NCBI GenBank assembly: GCA_900553935.1
Contig: USFK01000088.1
Span: forward strand, 1 to 6,238
Direction: 5' to 3'
DNA: 6,238 bases
Source of the DNA: an uncultured Collinsella sp.
GTDB lineage: Bacteria > Actinomycetota > Coriobacteriia > Coriobacteriales > Coriobacteriaceae
The notes beneath the pieces are model-generated. The model ran no database searches and was not told the origin of the DNA. It saw nothing but the letters and a program-made list of their open reading frames with translations. The stretch's first letter is position 1; each line of letters begins with the position of its first letter. This document shows, one piece after another, positions 6,001 through 6,238 of the stretch. A program made the translations under genes and the position numbers.

Positions 6001-6238
6001 GTTCAAGTTCCTCGTTCCAGGTCGCCTCGGTGCCGGAAGTCTCCTCTTGCTTCTGCTGCTCGGCGAGCTCCTTGCCCTCGACAAGATCGGTGGCGAGCGT
6101 ACCCGCAGGTGTGCTCTCGGTCTGCCCGGCGCCCGTCAGGCCCGCCGCCGATGCAATCTCGGAGGCCGGGGGCGTAGGGGTGTCACCGGTATCGGGCACT
6201 GTGGGGTCGGCAGCGCCGGCATCGGACGCGGGGTCGGC
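29..6238 (-). CDS. Giant modular surface/secreted protein with BspA-type leucine-rich repeats, 5' partial
   Basis: One uninterrupted minus-strand frame of at least 2069 codons runs from the right edge to TAG at 29-31. The start is outside the window: the frame is open through 6238, and the first in-window start (GTG, 6197-6199) has no purine-rich ribosome site before it. Domains by residue from that GTG: low-complexity spacer 1-60; BspA-type LRRs about 105-317; beta-rich modules 350-1030, with carboxypeptidase-regulatory-like folds at 411-470 and 600-712 and an Ig-like fold at 850-928; charged linker 1133-1170; helical region to 1624; then a third regulatory-like domain, SbsA-like Ig, Big-type Ig, chitobiase-C-terminal-like domain, Pro-Glu repeat and Gly tail. 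No catalytic motif was seen. BspA-type LRRs and Ig stacks are known in adhesins, so adhesion or ligand binding at the surface is the likely role (inference). The signal peptide would lie upstream. No LPXTG or terminal membrane helix is seen. No frameshift is apparent. Confidence 0.95.
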   Translation of the reverse strand, partial: ADPASDAGAADPTVPDTGDTPTPPASEIASAAGLTGAGQTESTPAGTLATDLVEGKELAEQQKQEETSGTEATWNEELELWATSKGATGVKDEYDDGYVAGEQTPAQYYFSIDSLTNEISIEYGDAGITTLEVPSTIDDKNVVSLTGMGSAVLTSITFAPNSHVRSVGGLGGSSIKEIALPDSVEELKSYAFYKSKTLQTVTWPNNAAFTTIPEQAFKECEQLDDNVVATLPPSVKTIDYLAFAYCGVPQFYVSDTTVLTFTQINVPGTVERIERNAFDGCSFVSSVTIGDGVKYIGAHAFASLDPAIAGKEIVLPKSVEMIEWGAFENTRYGNETNHNAVALRVMNPDLQFGEAGYSGDYNERVTIDGVTYAIPFSEGQTIYAYASDSAGNPSMVKKLADAVADRKDSVDSSKPAYTFEWMGEAAQVTGKLPQSATATLVQAGQSTPLAVGDDGSFTADALSKTAATLRISLSGYYDMVLARPGDQMTSTWNIGEIKAEDFTKIPASRAIELNVAYLEPVAGQDKTERIELDSLNNIDLTVKSGGKTLKPAKGDKENDFRIQGTALVVSQAIADADQDLEITLEPKDSLKLGGATATVKPSAGKVDIDLKPWGTATVTTKGDYQGANRVLVFRTSDGKLVADGVTYLMGYEDDGTTPIMKAETPRLKAGSYTILAFNKTSYDIQATSYSTFSRLGLTVGKHIAQKQVKIEDGKQLDVTLDVPTFDVETYRAERGLTAGSVIADSSAVVGVETELRIHYELKDSQAAKIEIPLAKDAVEDVSAGSRDPGDSSRTWWTDATWEGDNLVLDMKKGMGADVFVRFKPKAAGIYAISPLITLGEVTLPLGSTTLEVSGSRIEVDNTDVHSLLGNVAYVYAAPGKSVQLTVGAGASAAKYTGKTNKLGRAKIEYDLPQDTLAAERVTLEARVGSTDVAAAAAEVTARNYVRYVPGASVWNFDVTYRGGTQSLVKDGKDTGKSLWTFHHLPQKKNAYWTFDITLEVGNEEAADTLDLYVDCVDGKTVTIPLTQKSREGTHVRYVAEYVDEGYLKLLDEFNKANDSTYVNCGNFEQIFMPQTYRISNAQLMTMLSFDANASAKKHSAAAEERQQEFSNAVQQWHEYMMDNSFNDVDEAFNDAIDQMVADAFAEEEKGGKEGQAQGGAARKARRAPAASDDEGDDAGNDEAVQFAVELKAAVGGSAALLTQQGDSYGVNVDKMIFEDAYGTSEDWYQELASAQGANAADAAAIKELVDHASRAEFIAQQAEDLVGQSMGIGRLNKYGSWNDATAAALNKCAGIKASEYNGQSTSGFNDLGQALGSSLSYKAADDDTVKGFKVAAPDGEQTAYIESEFIENSNNNKNQALLFNSIAMQCDILDNLYDNWNVVHSLNNSTIRGWLMAWKRNGDVSAHMKLIRTIRSLKSYKIECEMFGQVFKTDAWKAAGQAFPAATQGIGIFTGIYGVNDASKNWESVNVRMQKVKGEREGYELQHTRLLAKPEKTEDDWKCIYALRDAMEKARAFEDLLYRQLCHDSTDVAVGSIMTIAGVLTAGSAGTVVGAAYDAASTSVGSERAIKLTNAECAYDVACEQVERACQNRITVNWGELTDAEVYNANKDGLISDEKMQSIFETCYRNVAAKAAPDPAGVVYEGLLSNTVEGATVELWSADDAAGTNAVRWDAEEYEQDNPLATGADGAYNWNTPTGWYQVRVIKDGYEEARSAWLRVPPIQTEVNIGLVSTAAPEVASAHAYTDCVEVEFAQYMDASDDALVALCAQGLGDVTYAWLDKQDDPNGKPLSRVLRIRYADACEAGSAVAFELDGARNYAGTAMARWTSGELVAGVRADKLKLNVEQAVTMLEGSDFELVAHVTDKAGKPFAGAKVSVGLESSAICSVDATQAVTGEDGAATFALHGVLPGLTTLTATVDGTALSKQVDVRVSAEAVRPARPVATIGATTFGAWSPKENYITVPKGTKLELSAEDDTTIWYTTNDTCPCRDEGRVKYTEPIALDSNMYVRIAAQRPGMSYSEYSERLNITITVTDEAVPEPKPEPGPEPEPNPEPKPTPGGGEQGGGAA
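32..124 (-). repeat. Pro-Glu/Pro-Lys repeat and Gly-rich C-terminal tail
   Basis: Residues 2026-2046 are a strict X-P alternation (PEPKPEPGPEPEPNPEPKP, then TP), encoded by imperfect 6-base units of the type CCGGAG/CCCAAG. Then comes GGGEQGGGAA and the TAG stop. Such Pro-rich tracts usually span the cell wall just before an LPXTG sorting signal, but here the protein ends with no sorting motif, hydrophobic helix or basic tail. The short-period DNA repeat is prone to slippage, so length may vary among strains. Confidence 0.85.
140..382 (-). other. Chitobiase/hexosaminidase C-terminal-like (Fn3-associated) domain with CPC motif
   Basis: Residues 1940-2020 show VPKGTKLELSAEDDTTIWYT, then TNDTCPCRDEG, VKYTEPIALDSNMYVRIAA and the closing strand QRPGMSYSEYSE. 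The core 'G-x-x-x-x-L-x-x-x-x-x-x-x-I-x-Y-T-x-D-x-x-x-P ... Y-x-x-P-I-x-L' is the CHB_HEX_C_1/Fn3_assoc pattern. The Cys-Pro-Cys insert (DNA 272-280) recurs, from memory, in a subset of these domains from gut bacteria. The family is a small beta domain in glycosidases and surface proteins; sugar binding has been suggested but is not shown by the sequence. Confidence 0.75.
440..730 (-). other. Big-type (invasin-like) Ig domain
   Basis: Residues 1824-1920 carry the pattern LVAHVTDKAGKPFAGAKVSV, TGEDGAATFAL and LTTLTATVDGT. The 'V-D-x-x-G-x-P-x-x-G-x-x-V ... T-x-x-D-G-x-A-x-F ... G-x-x-T-x-T-A' order is typical of Big_1 domains of invasin and intimin-like proteins and of the related Gram-positive stalk domains. 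One Cys (1873) is present. The likely role is to extend the stalk. Confidence 0.75.
734..1036 (-). other. SbsA-like Ig domain
   Basis: Residues 1722-1822 open with APEVASAHAYTDCVEVEFAQ and YMD, close to the 'P-V-x-S-x-x-A-x-x-x-x-I-x-V-x-F-S-x-x-M-D' signature of bacterial Ig-like domains of the SbsA type, and contain RVLRIRYADACEAGSAVAFE and the closing NYAGTAM strand. The family is found in S-layer and surface proteins as a spacer. Three Cys (1735, 1755, 1790) sit inside, which is unusual for this fold. Confidence 0.65.
1046..1327 (-). other. Carboxypeptidase-regulatory-like domain 3
   Basis: Residues 1625-1718 start DPAGVVYEGLLSNTVEGATV and end with WYQVRVIKDGYEEARSAWL then VPPIQTEVNIGL. 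The order 'DP-G-VYE ... V-GATV-LW ... G-Y-W-x-P-G-W-QV-V-KDGYE ... W-L-VPP-QT-VNI' matches, from memory, a regulatory-like domain recurring in large surface proteins of gut Firmicutes and Actinobacteria, usually followed by an SbsA-like Ig domain, as here. No catalytic function is expected; it is a structural module. Confidence 0.7.
1382..1417 (-). other. EF-hand/dockerin-like calcium loop
   Basis: Residues 1595-1606 read NANKDGLISDEK. Loop positions 1, 3 and 5 are Asn, Asn and Asp, position 6 is Gly and position 8 is Ile, as in EF-hands. Helix-forming residues flank it (WGELTDAEVY before, MQSIFETCYRN after). Position 12 is Lys instead of Glu or Asp, so calcium binding may be weak or lost. 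It is a single loop without a visible partner. Confidence 0.4.
2690..2803 (-). other. Charge-segregated low-complexity linker
   Basis: Residues 1133-1170 are disordered in character: an EEEKGGKEGQAQGG segment, a basic patch ARKARRAPAAS, then an acidic run DDEGDDAGNDEA. The linker interrupts an otherwise helical region and separates residues 1075-1130 from the rest of the helical core. The basic patch would be an exposed site for trypsin-like proteases; whether it is cut is unknown. Confidence 0.6.
3110..4057 (-). other. Run of Ig-like/beta-sandwich stalk modules
   Basis: Residues 715-1030 are nearly all alternating beta strands. Three units can be separated: 715-845 (AVVGVETELRIHYELKD ... 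ADVFVRFKPKAAGIYAISP, resembling the DUF11-like extracellular sandwich pattern); 850-928 (APGKSVQLTVGAG ... KTNKLGRAKIEYDLPQDT ... RVTLEARVG, a Big-type Ig pattern); and 930-1030 (YVRYVPGASVWNFDVTYRGG through VTIPLTQKSREGTHVRYVAE), for which I know no family. Two Cys (1002, 1051) lie at the end of the last unit and could pair. The likely role is to space the LRR block from the helical core. Confidence 0.5.
4064..4402 (-). other. Carboxypeptidase-regulatory-like beta domain 2
   Basis: Residues 600-712 begin with GTATVTTKGDYQGANRVLVF, then a KLVADGVTY turn, then LKAGSYTILAFNKTSYDIQ. The last stretch is the 'L-x-x-G-x-Y-x-I-x-A-x-K' strand pair common in prealbumin-like domains. It closes with a Lys/Asp-rich strand (QLDVTLDVPTF). 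The preceding residues 495-595 are also alternating beta strands that I cannot assign. The likely role is a stalk module. Confidence 0.45.
4790..4969 (-). other. Carboxypeptidase-regulatory-like beta domain 1
   Basis: Residues 411-470 show the transthyretin-like layout: VTGKLP opening strand, a variable strand (ATLVQAG), a D-D-G-S-F turn, then a strand ending in LSGYYDMVLARPGD. Known CarboxypepD_reg and Cna-B-like folds carry this G-x-V...D-x-x-G-x-F...GY order and serve as rigid spacers in surface proteins. Assignment is from pattern only; an Ig-like fold is the alternative. Confidence 0.5.
5249..5887 (-). repeat. BspA-type (LRR_5) leucine-rich repeat block
   Basis: Residues about 105-317 hold roughly seven or eight degenerate repeats of 22-25 residues of the pattern I-x-[LV]-P-x-[ST]-V-x-x-I-x-x-x-A-F-x-x-C. 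Clear units include ALPDSVEELKSYAFYKSKT, TLPPSVKTIDYLAFAYCG, NVPGTVERIERNAFDGCS and VLPKSVEMIEWGAFENT. The conserved Ala-Phe pair and preceding Pro are the hallmark of the Treponema/BspA LRR class. In characterised members (Tannerella BspA, Trichomonas BspA-like proteins) these repeats bind host matrix proteins or other bacteria. The block should form a curved solenoid. It ends in a cap-like segment (residues 352-408, TIYAYASDSAGNPS) resembling the short tail that often closes such arrays. Repeats are at the protein level only; the DNA copies have diverged. Confidence 0.9.
6020..6238 (-). other. N-terminal low-complexity spacer
   Basis: The first roughly 73 visible residues (13 before the GTG at 6199, then 1-60) are rich in Ala, Pro, Thr, Asp and Glu, with no hydrophobic stretch. 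Such disordered segments commonly follow the signal peptide in Gram-positive surface proteins, so the signal peptide is probably just upstream. A short Glu/Lys/Gln-rich stretch (residues 42-53) looks helical. Nothing here identifies a function. Confidence 0.6.

Noticed and set aside
6197..6199. GTG as the true start of the gene.
   Set aside because: The frame stays open for 13 more codons to the window edge, with the same Ala/Asp/Pro-rich composition. No ribosome-binding site precedes the GTG and no signal peptide follows it.
6182..6199. VPDTGD near the N terminus, resembling an LPXTG-type sorting motif.
   Set aside because: It lies at the wrong end of the protein in a Pro/Thr-rich spacer, with no hydrophobic helix or basic tail after it; a chance match.

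Overview
The window is almost entirely one very long gene read on the minus strand. Its frame is open from the right edge (6238) to a TAG stop at 29-31, giving at least 2069 codons. The 5' end, with its start codon and any signal peptide, lies beyond the right edge. Residue numbers below count from the GTG at 6197-6199 as residue 1; 13 more in-frame codons precede it. No second gene, RNA gene, mobile element or CRISPR array is visible.

The protein is a modular surface or secreted protein. In order it has: a Pro/Thr/Ala/Glu-rich N-terminal spacer; a block of about seven or eight BspA-type (LRR_5) leucine-rich repeats; a long run of beta-rich modules (two carboxypeptidase-regulatory-like, several Ig-like); a charged low-complexity linker; a mostly helical region of about 500 residues with two Gly-rich hydrophobic stretches and an EF-hand-like loop; and a C-terminal set of a third carboxypeptidase-regulatory-like domain, an SbsA-like Ig domain, a Big-type Ig domain, a chitobiase/hexosaminidase C-terminal-like (Fn3-associated) domain with a Cys-Pro-Cys motif, a Pro-Glu repeat and a Gly-rich tail. 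There is no catalytic signature. The parts suggest adhesion or binding at the cell surface, which is inference.

Host: GC is high (hand-counted 60-base samples run from 45 to 77%), and TTA, CTA and TCA codons are nearly absent. With BspA repeats and these gut-type surface modules, this suggests a high-GC Gram-positive gut bacterium, perhaps Coriobacteriia (Collinsella-like). That is a low-confidence guess.

The points most worth a second look are the uncharacterised helical core with its two hydrophobic segments, the absence of any visible LPXTG or membrane anchor before the stop, a hairpin across the stop codon, and a lower-GC patch over the leucine-rich repeats.
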